64,000 nt of DNA from Mycolicibacterium sp. lyk4-40-TYG-92 (GCF_030209435.1 NZ_JARVRX010000002.1:62001-126000), one strand, 5' to 3'; positions 16,471 through 25,274 are shown, counted from the first letter of the stretch. A program made the numbers and translations. The notes: generated by a model from the sequence alone, not told the origin.

Positions 16471-18882
16471 GTGGGGAACGAAACATTGCGGGGCCACGCG
16501 GGCAGCGAGGAATCGGTCCAGGACGTGATCGTTCGGCTGCTGGCCGACGATGCCAAGCTGGACGACGAGGCCCGGACAGCGGTATTAGATGCGTTGTTGG
16601 ATGTTGTGGATCTGAGCGATGGCAGGACTGAAACAGATTGGTCGCCGACTTTTCTCACTAGCATCAACGTGTCTGGCTTCCGTGGTATCGGACCCACGGC
16701 CAAGCTCGAGCTGCACCCAGCCCCCGGCCTGACGGTCGTCAGCGGCCGCAACGGCTCCGGAAAGTCGAGTTTCGCCGAAGCGCTCGAACTGGCGCTGACT
16801 GGCACCAGCTATCGGTGGCGAGAGCGCCAGTCGCTGTGGTCGGAGTCGTGGCGGAATCTGCATAAGCCCAACCCATGTGCGGTGCGGGTCGAGTTCACCC
16901 GCGAAGGTAGTGGGCCGGTCGCGGTCAGCGTGGACTGGGCACCAGATGCTGACCTGACTGACCGCTCGCTCTGGACCCAGGCGGATGGCCAGCGTACGGA
17001 AGGTATCGATGGGCTTGGATGGACGCAGGCCCTCGAGCTATACCGGCCGGTGTTGTCGTACGAAGAACTTGGCAGGCTGTTCGATGGCGGGCCGTCTGTC
17101 CTCTACGACGCATTGGCTAAACTGCTTGGGCTGGAAGTGCTTACCGCGGTCGAGAAGCGCCTCGCTGCAGACCTCAAGCTCGCGAAAGAGTTCCGCGACG
17201 CCTCGGACGGCGAGCGTAAGCAGTTAGTAACAGCGTTGAGCGCGGTTACTGACGAGCGTGCGGACGCAGTGCTGAAGCTGCTGAGGAAGCGGCCACCGGC
17301 GGTCGACGAGATTGTCGCGATCACGACCGGATCTCGTAGCGCAGAGCTGAATGTGGTTCCCGCGCTTCGTGCCCTGTCGGAGTTGTCGGTGCCGACCATT
17401 GACGAGATCGAGGTATCCGCCTCACGGCTGCGGTCCGCGGTGACCGGCGTGCAGCGCACGGCAGTGGAGGCCGCCGCCTTAGTGGACATGCGAGTCAGCC
17501 TGCTGCAGTCAGCTCTCGATTTCCGTGAACACGCGGGCGACGCTAATTGCCCGGTGTGCGGAGGCGGTCGATTAGACGCGGACTGGGCTGATCGGACGAG
17601 GACCGCTGTGGCAGAAGCTGGGTCGGCGCTGGCAGAGTATCGTTCTGCGGCACGTGAACTCGAGGAATCGCGACAGACGGCGGCTGCCCTGGTCAACCGC
17701 TTCGCGCAGGCCAGCGCGGTCTCGGGTATCGAACTGCCACGCCTTGAGGCCTACAACGCTGCTGCTGGCCAGGCCGTCGAATTGCCCAGTGACGACGTCG
17801 AGCTCGCCAACCATCTGGAGTCAACGTGTTTCGATGCTGTCGGCGCAGCTGAGGCGCTGCGGGCCGAGGCAGCAGCTGCATTATTGAGCCGTGAGGGCAC
17901 TTGGGCTCCGCTCGCCGCGCAGCTCGCCGCATGGCTCCCCAATGAGCAGCAGGCACGCGAGTCCGATGGTGTCGTTAAGTCGTTGACTGCGGCTAAGAAA
18001 TGGGTGACTGACAACGGCACCGAATTCCGGAACCTACGGTTGAAACCCATTGCGGCGCAGGCTCGTGAGATTTGGGCACAGTTGCGGCAGGAGAGTAACG
18101 TCGATCTTGGTGATATTACATTGGCCGGCACTGCCACCAAACGAAAAGCGGTGTTGAGTGGTTCGGTGGATGGACAGGCAACGCAGGCGTTGTCGGTGAT
18201 GAGTCAAGGCGAGCAGAACGCCGTCGCTCTGGCCTTGTTCCTGCCTCGGGCGACGTCGGTGAAGAGCCCGTTCCGATTCGTGGTGCTCGATGACCCTGTC
18301 CAAGCGATGGACCCGGCCAAGATCGATGGTTTCGTTCGCATCCTGACTGACATCGGGCGCACCCACCAGGTGATCGTGTTCTCGCATGATGACCGGCTCG
18401 CGTCGGTGGTGCGGCAGACCGGCGTGAATGCTCGCCTCATCGAAGTCATTCGCGATGCTGGCTCGAAGGTGGCGGTGCGTTCGAACCTTGATCCGGCCGC
18501 CCGTTTGGTCAGCGACGCGAACGCGATGATCAAAGATGAAAAGCTACCGCCAGTCGTGAAGACCCGCGTCGCGCCCAGCTTGTTCCGGATGGCGCTGGAA
18601 TCCGTTGCGTCTCAGGTACATTTCGCCAAGCAAGCAAAGGCCGGTGAAACTCGGGTGGACGCCGAGAAGAAGTGGGAAGCGGCGAGGACGACGCGTACTC
18701 GCCTGGCACTCGCGGTGCTGGGCGACACCGCGGCTGATTTGACGGGCTGGTTGCAGGCGAGGCCGCATCGGAAGAACGCACTGTCAGTCGGCAATGCCGG
18801 TGCTCACGGGGCAGTGGGAGTCAGCGACGCAGACGTCAGTGATTTGCGGCGAACCGTCAAAGACGTTCTCGCGGGGCAATGA
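16471..18882 (+). CDS. SMC/Rad50-like ABC ATPase with zinc-hook motif
   Basis: An 803-aa protein with an N-terminal SMC-type ATPase half: SGFRGIGP, then Walker A GRNGSGKSS (Lys98). Long predicted helices follow, interrupted by CPVC at Cys360-Cys363, the place of a Rad50-type zinc hook. The C-terminal ATPase half has signature MSQGEQNA and Walker B VVLDDP (Asp607/608), followed by the VFSHD switch. A C-terminal helical tail of about 170 residues is not part of classical SbcC. The start is GTG at 16471 after a 175-bp gap from the nuclease. The small downstream gene overlaps its stop as ATGA. It probably senses DNA ends or replication structures and controls its partner. Confidence 0.85.
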   Translation: MGNETLRGHAGSEESVQDVIVRLLADDAKLDDEARTAVLDALLDVVDLSDGRTETDWSPTFLTSINVSGFRGIGPTAKLELHPAPGLTVVSGRNGSGKSSFAEALELALTGTSYRWRERQSLWSESWRNLHKPNPCAVRVEFTREGSGPVAVSVDWAPDADLTDRSLWTQADGQRTEGIDGLGWTQALELYRPVLSYEELGRLFDGGPSVLYDALAKLLGLEVLTAVEKRLAADLKLAKEFRDASDGERKQLVTALSAVTDERADAVLKLLRKRPPAVDEIVAITTGSRSAELNVVPALRALSELSVPTIDEIEVSASRLRSAVTGVQRTAVEAAALVDMRVSLLQSALDFREHAGDANCPVCGGGRLDADWADRTRTAVAEAGSALAEYRSAARELEESRQTAAALVNRFAQASAVSGIELPRLEAYNAAAGQAVELPSDDVELANHLESTCFDAVGAAEALRAEAAAALLSREGTWAPLAAQLAAWLPNEQQARESDGVVKSLTAAKKWVTDNGTEFRNLRLKPIAAQAREIWAQLRQESNVDLGDITLAGTATKRKAVLSGSVDGQATQALSVMSQGEQNAVALALFLPRATSVKSPFRFVVLDDPVQAMDPAKIDGFVRILTDIGRTHQVIVFSHDDRLASVVRQTGVNARLIEVIRDAGSKVAVRSNLDPAARLVSDANAMIKDEKLPPVVKTRVAPSLFRMALESVASQVHFAKQAKAGETRVDAEKKWEAARTTRTRLALAVLGDTAADLTGWLQARPHRKNALSVGNAGAHGAVGVSDADVSDLRRTVKDVLAGQ

Positions 18883-19217
18883 GCGCGATTCTGCTCCTGG
18901 TAGAGGCACAGAAGGTGCTGAATGATGCGCGCGCTGACGGCCTGTCGGCCCGCATGGCTGCATTTCTGGCTCGCCAGGCGCTCGAGGAGATCATCGACCA
19001 ACGGTGTGCGGACGTCGACGCACATGCGCCATGGGCGACAGCGCGGAGCAAACTGGTTATCTTGCGGGCCTTGGATTCTCAGGACGTGGCGGACAGTGCT
19101 GCGATCGCCTGGAACAGGCTCAGCTTGGCTTGTCATGTGCACGCATTTGAGCTGCAGCCGTCGAGGGCCGAGATTGAGCACCTGTGCGGGGTTGTGGCGT
19201 CGTTGTTGCCAGCGTGA
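18879..19217 (+). CDS. Small helical partner of the SMC-like ATPase, possibly HEPN-like
   Basis: A 112-aa, all-helical protein whose ATG overlaps the ATPase stop, so the two form a pair. It has LARQALEEIID near the N-terminus and an R-x5-H arrangement in WNRLSLACH, followed by a second His. This spacing falls within the HEPN ribonuclease motif (Rx4-6H), but the residue after Arg is Leu rather than the usual polar residue. A HEPN-type effector or antitoxin-like partner is therefore only a guess. The last codons run into a long inverted repeat at 19203-19254. Confidence 0.65.
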   Translation: MSAILLLVEAQKVLNDARADGLSARMAAFLARQALEEIIDQRCADVDAHAPWATARSKLVILRALDSQDVADSAAIAWNRLSLACHVHAFELQPSRAEIEHLCGVVASLLPA

Positions 19218-19254
19218 CGCCGCCTCCGCGACCTGGGTGTCACGCTGGCAACAA
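19203..19254. terminator. 16-bp perfect inverted repeat with 20-bp spacer at the island's right end
   Basis: TTGTTGCCAGCGTGAC at 19203-19218 is the exact reverse complement of 19239-19254, and the left arm contains the stop codon of the small gene. It sits between that gene and a converging gene. A bidirectional terminator is likely. The 20-base spacer is long for one, so a recombination or boundary element is an alternative. Confidence 0.5.
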
Positions 19255-19282
19255 GGTGAATGTGGTCAAAGCTGATCGGCTG

Positions 19283-19828
19283 TCAGCTTCTCGTCTTCGT
19301 GCCGAACAGCGTTGGGTCAGGTGCCGGCTCCGCATCGCCGCCTTCGTCCCACGGCCGGCAGTAGGGGCACCATGGACGTAGTCGGTGGTGCAGCCATTCG
19401 GTGTAAATCACGGCGAACATCCATAGGTCTCCTGGGATTAGGTAGACGGTCGGTGTCGTGCCGTACACCGCCAGGCCAAGCGCCACCGGACCGCCGACGA
19501 TCATGATCGTTACCGGCAGTCCACGCAATGAACTAGTGAAGTGGGCGAACCGTAGCGAACGCTTTCGGCGTTCGGCTCGCGTTGGTGCATCGGCCGGGAC
19601 CTCGTTCATGCAGCGAAAGCACAGATGGTCTTTGCGGCGGTGAATGCCGGAGACGAGCCAGCACGTCAGCAACACTGCCGCTACGAAAGCGTTGACGACA
19701 GTCAGCATGCCGAACCACGACAGTGCTCGTACGAGAGCTGCCGCTGCGAGCACATAGATCAGTGAGTGTGCCATCGCTGTTTGCAAGCGCGACGAGCGTG
19801 ATTCGTCTCCGAAATGTGCTGCCTTCAT
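19283..19828 (-). CDS. Membrane protein with two CxxC pairs
   Basis: A 181-aa protein with about four hydrophobic segments: residues 19-35, 42-62, 105-125 and 128-145. CFRC lies after the second segment and CPYC near the C-terminus. The two CxxC pairs could form one zinc site or a redox site on the cytoplasmic face. No family recognised. It converges on the defence island's last gene; whether it belongs to the island is unclear. Confidence 0.6.
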   Translation of the reverse strand: MKAAHFGDESRSSRLQTAMAHSLIYVLAAAALVRALSWFGMLTVVNAFVAAVLLTCWLVSGIHRRKDHLCFRCMNEVPADAPTRAERRKRSLRFAHFTSSLRGLPVTIMIVGGPVALGLAVYGTTPTVYLIPGDLWMFAVIYTEWLHHRLRPWCPYCRPWDEGGDAEPAPDPTLFGTKTRS

Positions 19829-20040
19829 TGTTTATCCAGTCGTGAGGCGCGTCAAAAGCGCGTTGAGTGAGAACTGGGCAACATATCGCCAGTGACCGAC
19901 AAGTCAACCGTTAGCGGTCTCCCCGTCAGGTTGACGAGTTCCAGTCGCTTTGGTGTGCCATCGATGCTGATCTCAATTCCCCGCCAATGAACAGCACTGT
20001 TTTTGGAAGACTTGTCGGTAGTCCGAGTTACGTTAGGGCG

Positions 20041-21201
20041 ATGCGCTGGTATGCCCGTCCTGAGACCTCCGCCCTCCAGCTAAGGTTCGCGCCTCGGCTG
20101 GCGTCCTGGAACAAGGCCGATGATCCTGACCAAATTCGGTTGCGGGAGTATTTGGATGACACCGAAGTGCTGCTTGCAGATTCTCGAGTAGAGGGTCCGT
20201 GGGCACTTCGGCTCGACGTAGGGCTCCCGAGCACGCGCAATCTGCTCGATGCAGCTGATCTCGACAACTTCGCTTACCCGCTCGCTTATCGGTTAAGGGA
20301 CCCTGGCTTGGTGTCCGTGTGGTGTACGAAGCGGCACGACGGACAGTCGCTCGTGCGCATCGAACCCGCAACGGAAGCTGCTTCACCCCCAACAACCTTC
20401 CTGCTTGCGACACCGACAGTCTCGGCATCGACGACTGCCTTCAAAGAGCAAATTTGCGCCGCTGTGGCTGGAGAAGCGGAACTGCCAGCGGGACCCGTCA
20501 AACTCGAACTTTCATTCGTTGTCAGACCGCGCAGGAACTGGCTGAACCTGTGGAAGCAGACCATCGACGCACTTGATCCGCTCCTTGGACGCACCAACCC
20601 AGATCGTGCCTGGCATCCACGCGACGGCCGCATCACTGAGCTGGGCATGCACGTCACTTTTGATTCCACCATGCGCAATAGCGTCGCCGTCGGCATCGCC
20701 GCGACACAGGCGCGGGAAACTTGTACAGAGCCCCGGAATACCACGAACGAGACCGAGCGTATTTCGAGCCCGTGGACTCGGCCTGCCGTCATTCTCGGTC
20801 AGGCGGGCGATCCACTAGTCGCTCAGAACCCGACACCCGACGCGGCTAGGTCGGCTGGCATGCAGATCGATCGAAAATCGCTGCGGGAAGACAAGATCGA
20901 CGGACACGACGCCGGCCCATATGAGTTCCGTGACGACGACGCAGGTTACCTAAGCTGGCTGGCTGCGCATCCCTATGGCTACGTCATCAACATCGCGCGC
21001 AGCCACAGTTTGGCTGCAGCACGAATTCATCAGGCCTGTTGCCGGACGATTAATGGCCAGAACCCACGCAATGGTGTGTGGACCGGACCGTACGTGAAGG
21101 TATGCGCGGACTACCTAGCTGACCTCGTACAGTGGGCGATAGAAAACCTACGCCAGCCGATTCCGCCGTGCGGGATCTGCCATGTGGGTGCGGTGCGATG
21201 A
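20041..21201 (+). CDS. Protein with RusA-like N-terminal region and Cys-rich C-terminal domain
   Basis: About 386 aa from this ATG (404 aa if the ATG at 19987 is used). TACGTT, a possible -10 element, lies five bases before the ATG at 20041 and favours a leaderless start there. The N-terminal half has a D-x-DN pattern (AADLDN) and a later IDALDPLLGR block, reminiscent of the RusA resolvase fold but not proven. The last 90 residues (YLSWLAAHPYGYVIN ... VCADYLADL ... CGIC) resemble a C-terminal domain found on assorted actinobacterial nuclease-like proteins, with Cys and His placed for zinc. A phosphatase gene follows immediately. A role in DNA processing is a guess. Confidence 0.6.
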   Translation: MRWYARPETSALQLRFAPRLASWNKADDPDQIRLREYLDDTEVLLADSRVEGPWALRLDVGLPSTRNLLDAADLDNFAYPLAYRLRDPGLVSVWCTKRHDGQSLVRIEPATEAASPPTTFLLATPTVSASTTAFKEQICAAVAGEAELPAGPVKLELSFVVRPRRNWLNLWKQTIDALDPLLGRTNPDRAWHPRDGRITELGMHVTFDSTMRNSVAVGIAATQARETCTEPRNTTNETERISSPWTRPAVILGQAGDPLVAQNPTPDAARSAGMQIDRKSLREDKIDGHDAGPYEFRDDDAGYLSWLAAHPYGYVINIARSHSLAAARIHQACCRTINGQNPRNGVWTGPYVKVCADYLADLVQWAIENLRQPIPPCGICHVGAVR

Positions 21202-21208
21202 TCAGTCG

Positions 21209-22162
21209 GTGACCGGCTACGACGTCATCGGCGACATCCACGGCTGCGCCAACCCGCTGGAATCCCTGCTGGAGGCGATGGGGTACCAGCACGCTGACGG
21301 CGCGTACCGGCACCCGAGCCGACAGGCCGTGTTCGTCGGCGATCTGATCGACCGCGGCCCGCAGCAGCTGCGCGCGCTGGAGCTTGTGAAGGCCATGGTC
21401 GACGCCGGCAGTGCGCAGATCGTTATGGGCAACCACGAGTTCAACGCCGTCTGTTACAGCATTCGCGGCGCTGACGGTGAGTACCTGCGCCGACACTCGG
21501 ACAAGAACGCTCGACAGCACCAGGCCTTCCTCGAACAACTGAATGCCGACCAGCAGCAGTACTACCTCGACTGGTTCCGCACCATCCCACTGTGGCTCGA
21601 CCTGGGAGGCCTGCGGGTCATCCACGCCTGCTGGCACGAGCCGTCGATGAAAGTCGTTGAGCTGGAAGTTGGTTCGAACCTGATCGGTACTGATGCGCAG
21701 TTCGCTGCAGCGTCGACCGAAGGCCATCCGCTCTATGACGCCATCGAGACGCTCGTCAAAGGACCCGAGTTGAGCCTGACCGACCACGGGCAGCTGCCCT
21801 ATCTGGACAAGGATGGGCACCAGCGCAGCAGCTCGCGACTGCGGTGGTGGTCCACCGGCTCGACATTGCGTGAACTGGCAGAAATGACAAGCACTTTCAC
21901 CACGCCGGACGGGGCGCCGTACCCGGAACTTCCTTCGGTCACCGTCGGGAACGATGACCATGTGTACTCGGGCGATGTCCCGGTGGTCTACGGCCACTAC
22001 TGGCGGACCGGAACGCCCGAACACGGCCTCGACTGGACCGAACGAACCGCTTGTGTGGACTTCAGTGCCGTCAAGGGCGGGTCACTGACGGCCTACCGGT
22101 GGTTGGGGGAATCGACTGTGCAGCTGGACAACTACGTCCAAGTACTCGGCAAAATCACCTGA
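21209..22162 (+). CDS. Calcineurin-like metallophosphoesterase
   Basis: A 317-aa protein with the metal-binding series of the phosphoprotein phosphatase/ApaH type: GDIHG, GDLIDRGP and GNHE, with later His residues in HACWH and YGHYW. It likely hydrolyses a phosphoprotein, nucleotide or dinucleotide polyphosphate. The GTG at 21209, eight bases after the previous stop, is preferred; an ATG at 21182 would overlap the upstream gene by 20 bp. The close spacing suggests co-transcription with the RusA-like gene. Family secure; substrate unknown. Confidence 0.8.
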   Translation: MTGYDVIGDIHGCANPLESLLEAMGYQHADGAYRHPSRQAVFVGDLIDRGPQQLRALELVKAMVDAGSAQIVMGNHEFNAVCYSIRGADGEYLRRHSDKNARQHQAFLEQLNADQQQYYLDWFRTIPLWLDLGGLRVIHACWHEPSMKVVELEVGSNLIGTDAQFAAASTEGHPLYDAIETLVKGPELSLTDHGQLPYLDKDGHQRSSSRLRWWSTGSTLRELAEMTSTFTTPDGAPYPELPSVTVGNDDHVYSGDVPVVYGHYWRTGTPEHGLDWTERTACVDFSAVKGGSLTAYRWLGESTVQLDNYVQVLGKIT

Positions 22163-22189
22163 TCCAGCGCCGATCTGGCGTGGATCTTT
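22161..22189. terminator. Hairpin terminator after the phosphoesterase gene
   Basis: GATCCAGCGCC and GGCGTGGATC pair around GATCT with one bulged base, followed by TTT. It starts within the phosphoesterase stop codon and lies between converging genes. Confidence 0.5.
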
Positions 22190-22338
22190 AGGTGTGAGCG
22201 CGTGAGATGGCTTTGACCCCGGGGCGATCCGGATAGTCCGATCGTGCGCTACTTCGAAAGCACTTCTGCCTGAGGCGGTTGTGTTGAAACCGCAATGAGG
22301 TCAGCAGTGTTGGTGGCCAACGAGCACGGGCCGGACCA

Positions 22339-23247
22339 TCAACGCACCAACTCTGTCCGTAATGCCAACGGCCCATCCTGGTCGAACTTCGTGCGATTGG
22401 CTTCAACAAACTCCGGCACGGTCATCGCCTTGTGTCCGGTAATGACCTCGACCAGGTTGTTCTCGCCGGCGAACACCCCGTCGCGGTAGTCCTGCGCGAC
22501 ATTGCTGATGTGCTGCACAAAAAAGTCCGTCCGGCCCTGGGTGATCAGAGCGGCTGCGAAGTCAGGGATTTCGATCGGCTGGTAGTGCACCGGGATGCCC
22601 AACGTCTCGCCAATTTGCGATGCGATCGCGTAGTGGTCAAGCTCCGCGGCTCCTACCAGCGGATAGATCTGGCGGTCATGCGGAGCGGGGTTCTGCAGGA
22701 TTGCCGCGATCACGTCGGCTTGGTCACGTGCGGCGATCGGGGCGTGGCGGCCGTTGCCGAACGGCAGCTGCAGGACCCCGGCGTCGCCGTCGCGCTTCCA
22801 CTGCCAGGTGAACCACTCGGCGAAGAACGTCGGACGCAGGTGTGTCGTGATGAAGGCGTGCCGGTCCAACAGTCTTTCAGCCAGCCAATGCTGCTGTGCG
22901 GAATTGCTTTTTGCGTCACGGCGCGCTGAAATCTGGGACATGCTGACGACTGCCTTCACTCCGGCCTCGCTGGCGGCTTGGGCGAAGATCGCCGTGGCAG
23001 TCAACAATCCACCCGGTGCGATGGGGTAGCAGAAGTACGCCGCGTCGACACCTGCCATCGCTGAACTGACGGCACGGAAGTCCAACAGATCGCCGACCAC
23101 TACCTCGGCGCCGGCCGCAGCGAGAGCGTCGGAACGCTTGTCCGCGCCGTGGACGAAGGCCCGAACCCGGTGCCCGGCGTCTAGCAGATTGTGAACGGTT
23201 GGCACGCCGGTGGTTCCAGTCGCGCCGGTGATGAGAAACGTCGACAT
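22339..23247 (-). CDS. NmrA-like NAD(P)-binding oxidoreductase or regulator
   Basis: About 302 aa. It begins with the Rossmann motif ITGATGTTG and has the extended-SDR/NmrA layout, lacking an obvious YxxxK catalytic pair. Members act as quinone-type reductases or redox-sensing regulators. The start is the ATG at 23247, where the nucleotide-binding motif begins; the frame is open further upstream but would read into the neighbouring SDR. It lies 14 bp after that gene on the same strand, so they form an operon. Confidence 0.8.
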   Translation of the reverse strand: MSTFLITGATGTTGVPTVHNLLDAGHRVRAFVHGADKRSDALAAAGAEVVVGDLLDFRAVSSAMAGVDAAYFCYPIAPGGLLTATAIFAQAASEAGVKAVVSMSQISARRDAKSNSAQQHWLAERLLDRHAFITTHLRPTFFAEWFTWQWKRDGDAGVLQLPFGNGRHAPIAARDQADVIAAILQNPAPHDRQIYPLVGAAELDHYAIASQIGETLGIPVHYQPIEIPDFAAALITQGRTDFFVQHISNVAQDYRDGVFAGENNLVEVITGHKAMTVPEFVEANRTKFDQDGPLALRTELVR

Positions 23248-23261
23248 AGCAAGGCCTTTCG

Positions 23262-23960
23262 CTACGACCGGGTGAAGGCCAGGTTCTCGACGGGTCCGGA
23301 CAGCGCGGCCTTGACCTGAGTCGACAGTTCGTCGACCAATACCTCGGAAGCGCCGGCCTCGAGTCCGTCGATGATGCGTCGGGCGACCTCCGCCGGAGCG
23401 AGCTTGGGTGCGTTGATGCCCTCGGTCATATCGGTGTCGATGTACCCGACATGCACTCCGACCACCTGGGTGTGCTGTGGCTGCAGTTCCTGGCGCAGCG
23501 AGTTGGTGATCGACCAGATCGCCGCCTTCGAGGCCCCGTAGGCGCCAGCGCCGCCGAGCCACGACAACACCGAGTGCACATTGACCAGGGCGCCTCCGCC
23601 GTTGGCGGCGAGGATCGGCGCGAAGGCACGCGTCACCCGCAGCGGCCCAAACACATTGGTGTCGAAGGTGTCGGTGATGTCATCCCAGCTGCCGGTCAGC
23701 AGATCATCCAGATGGGAGACACCCGCATTGTTGATCACAATGTCGACGTCACCGGCGATATCCGCCAGTGCTGCAACCGAATCCGCCGAACCGACCTCAA
23801 GACCGTACGTGACCACCTCGGGGCGCTCGTCGGCGAAGGCTGTGCGTGCGGTCGAGTAGACCTTGCGGGCGCCTCGCGCCAGCACCTCGTCGACCAGGGC
23901 TGCGCCCAGTCCCCGTCGACCACCCGTCACCAGAACCACCTTGTCTGCTACATCGGTCAT
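23262..23960 (-). CDS. Short-chain dehydrogenase/reductase
   Basis: A 232-aa classical SDR with cofactor motif TGGRRGLG, NNAG, and active-site YGASK with an upstream Ser (HSVLSW). It catalyses an NAD(P)-dependent oxidoreduction of an unknown substrate. First gene of a two-gene operon with the NmrA-like protein. A TAACGA...TCGTTA palindrome lies 23-36 bp before its start, suggesting a TetR-type repressor encoded elsewhere, because no regulator gene is adjacent. Confidence 0.85.
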   Translation of the reverse strand: MTDVADKVVLVTGGRRGLGAALVDEVLARGARKVYSTARTAFADERPEVVTYGLEVGSADSVAALADIAGDVDIVINNAGVSHLDDLLTGSWDDITDTFDTNVFGPLRVTRAFAPILAANGGGALVNVHSVLSWLGGAGAYGASKAAIWSITNSLRQELQPQHTQVVGVHVGYIDTDMTEGINAPKLAPAEVARRIIDGLEAGASEVLVDELSTQVKAALSGPVENLAFTRS

Positions 23961-23982
23961 GTCGAATCCCTTTCACTCTGGC

Positions 23983-23996
23983 TAACGATCTCGTTA
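23983..23996. promoter_or_regulatory. TAACGA(N2)TCGTTA operator candidate
   Basis: A perfect 6-bp inverted repeat with a 2-bp spacer, directly upstream of the SDR-NmrA operon. This form is common for TetR-family operators. No TetR gene is seen next to it. Confidence 0.5.
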
Positions 23997-24200
23997 CTGA
24001 GATAGAACCACCAACGCTGATTGATGTGACCGTTAGTCAGGTGTGGGGTTTATGACATGCGATCGGGGAATAATCGCGTGAGTGGCGCTGCGACGGGTGC
24101 TGGTCGCCGGGGCCGGCGCTCGTCGGTGAGTTGTGTGTTGAACGAGCCATGTCGAAGTGCGTGCCGCAGGCCTATCCCACGGTTGTGCCACGATGGCCCC

Positions 24201-25247
24201 ATGCCGTCCACCAATTGGTTCGAGCGTCTTGTCGGTTTCGTTGAGGCTGACTACGACAGCACGCGCTCTCGTCTGAGTGTTGAGGGACATGAACTCGTCT
24301 CCTCGGCGAATGGCGCGAGGTACGGCATCGGGACGCTGCGAACGCCGAGTCTGGCGGAGTTGCGAGCGACGGTGTCCGTTCCGGATCACTATCGAACGAC
24401 CGTCGCGTGCACCGTGGGTGATGTCGGGGCGATGCACGGCGAACCTGAATTTGCCGGTGCGCTGTTCCAGGTGGCGTCGCAGTTCAACTTGCTGGAGATG
24501 GCGCACTACAGCGTCACGCCGGAAGACGGGGTGACCCGCTACGCCAACGACCACACCCAGGGGCCCGCATGTGCGATCGCGGCAGGTGCGGGGACCATCT
24601 ACCGGAACTACTTCGCGTCGGTGGACGGGCAGTCGGGCCAGACTGCTGACCGCCAGTTGAACATGCTGGAGCGCATCGGGCGTGCGCTGTCCGCGCACCT
24701 TGGCTTACCTGTTTCGTCGTTGTGGCACATGGAAAACGGCTACGCGCTCTGCGCAGCTGACGGGTTGACGGCGATCAACGACTTCCTTGCCGCAGCGAGC
24801 CCGGAGGTCCGCGATGCTCTGGCGAGGGAGCTGACTATCGGGCTGCACCTCGACGTTGAGGTGACGGAAACGCAGGGAGTTCAGGGGCAGACGGTCTCGC
24901 AGGCATACTGCTCGGCACTACCTGTTGCTTATTCAAATGTGCCGCAATGGCACTGGGAGCATTTCGCTCGCCTGGTTCTCGAATCCGCATATGAGGCAAC
25001 CCTATTGGCGGCAGTCGATGCGGCCATTGCGGGCGGCTCGAACATTGTGCTGTTGACTAGGCTAGGCGGGGGAGTGTTCGGCAATGCCGACGAGTGGATC
25101 GACGCCGCCATTCTCAGGGCGTTGAGGATCGTCGAACAAGCTGGACTCGACGTCCGGCTGGTGAGCTACGGCAGCGTCCACCCGAATATGCATGCCATCG
25201 CCGCCAGATGGGACTCGGCTGGACGGGACGGCGCGGCGGCCGATTAG
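24201..25247 (+). CDS. Uncharacterised protein with macro-like C-terminal region
   Basis: About 348 aa from the ATG at 24201; the open frame extends upstream but that part looks non-coding (Arg/Cys-rich). Conserved-looking blocks are QFNLLEM, TPEDGVTRY, NDHTQGPACA, ENGYAL, SQAYCSALPVAY and a C-terminal NIVLLTRLGGGVFGN. The last segment resembles the phosphate-binding loop of macro (ADP-ribose binding) domains. A role in ADP-ribose metabolism is therefore possible but only inferred. No signal peptide or membrane segment. It stands alone, converging with the immunity genes. Confidence 0.65.
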   Translation: MPSTNWFERLVGFVEADYDSTRSRLSVEGHELVSSANGARYGIGTLRTPSLAELRATVSVPDHYRTTVACTVGDVGAMHGEPEFAGALFQVASQFNLLEMAHYSVTPEDGVTRYANDHTQGPACAIAAGAGTIYRNYFASVDGQSGQTADRQLNMLERIGRALSAHLGLPVSSLWHMENGYALCAADGLTAINDFLAAASPEVRDALARELTIGLHLDVEVTETQGVQGQTVSQAYCSALPVAYSNVPQWHWEHFARLVLESAYEATLLAAVDAAIAGGSNIVLLTRLGGGVFGNADEWIDAAILRALRIVEQAGLDVRLVSYGSVHPNMHAIAARWDSAGRDGAAAD

Positions 25248-25274
25248 CTGCGACAACCTGGATGTTCCTACTGC

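Noticed and set aside
1472..19254. Calling the island DISARM, Druantia or ARMADA outright
   Set aside because: The helicase family is shared by all of these, but the other defining genes (for example DrmC-type PLD or DruABCD) are not seen and I cannot run profile searches.
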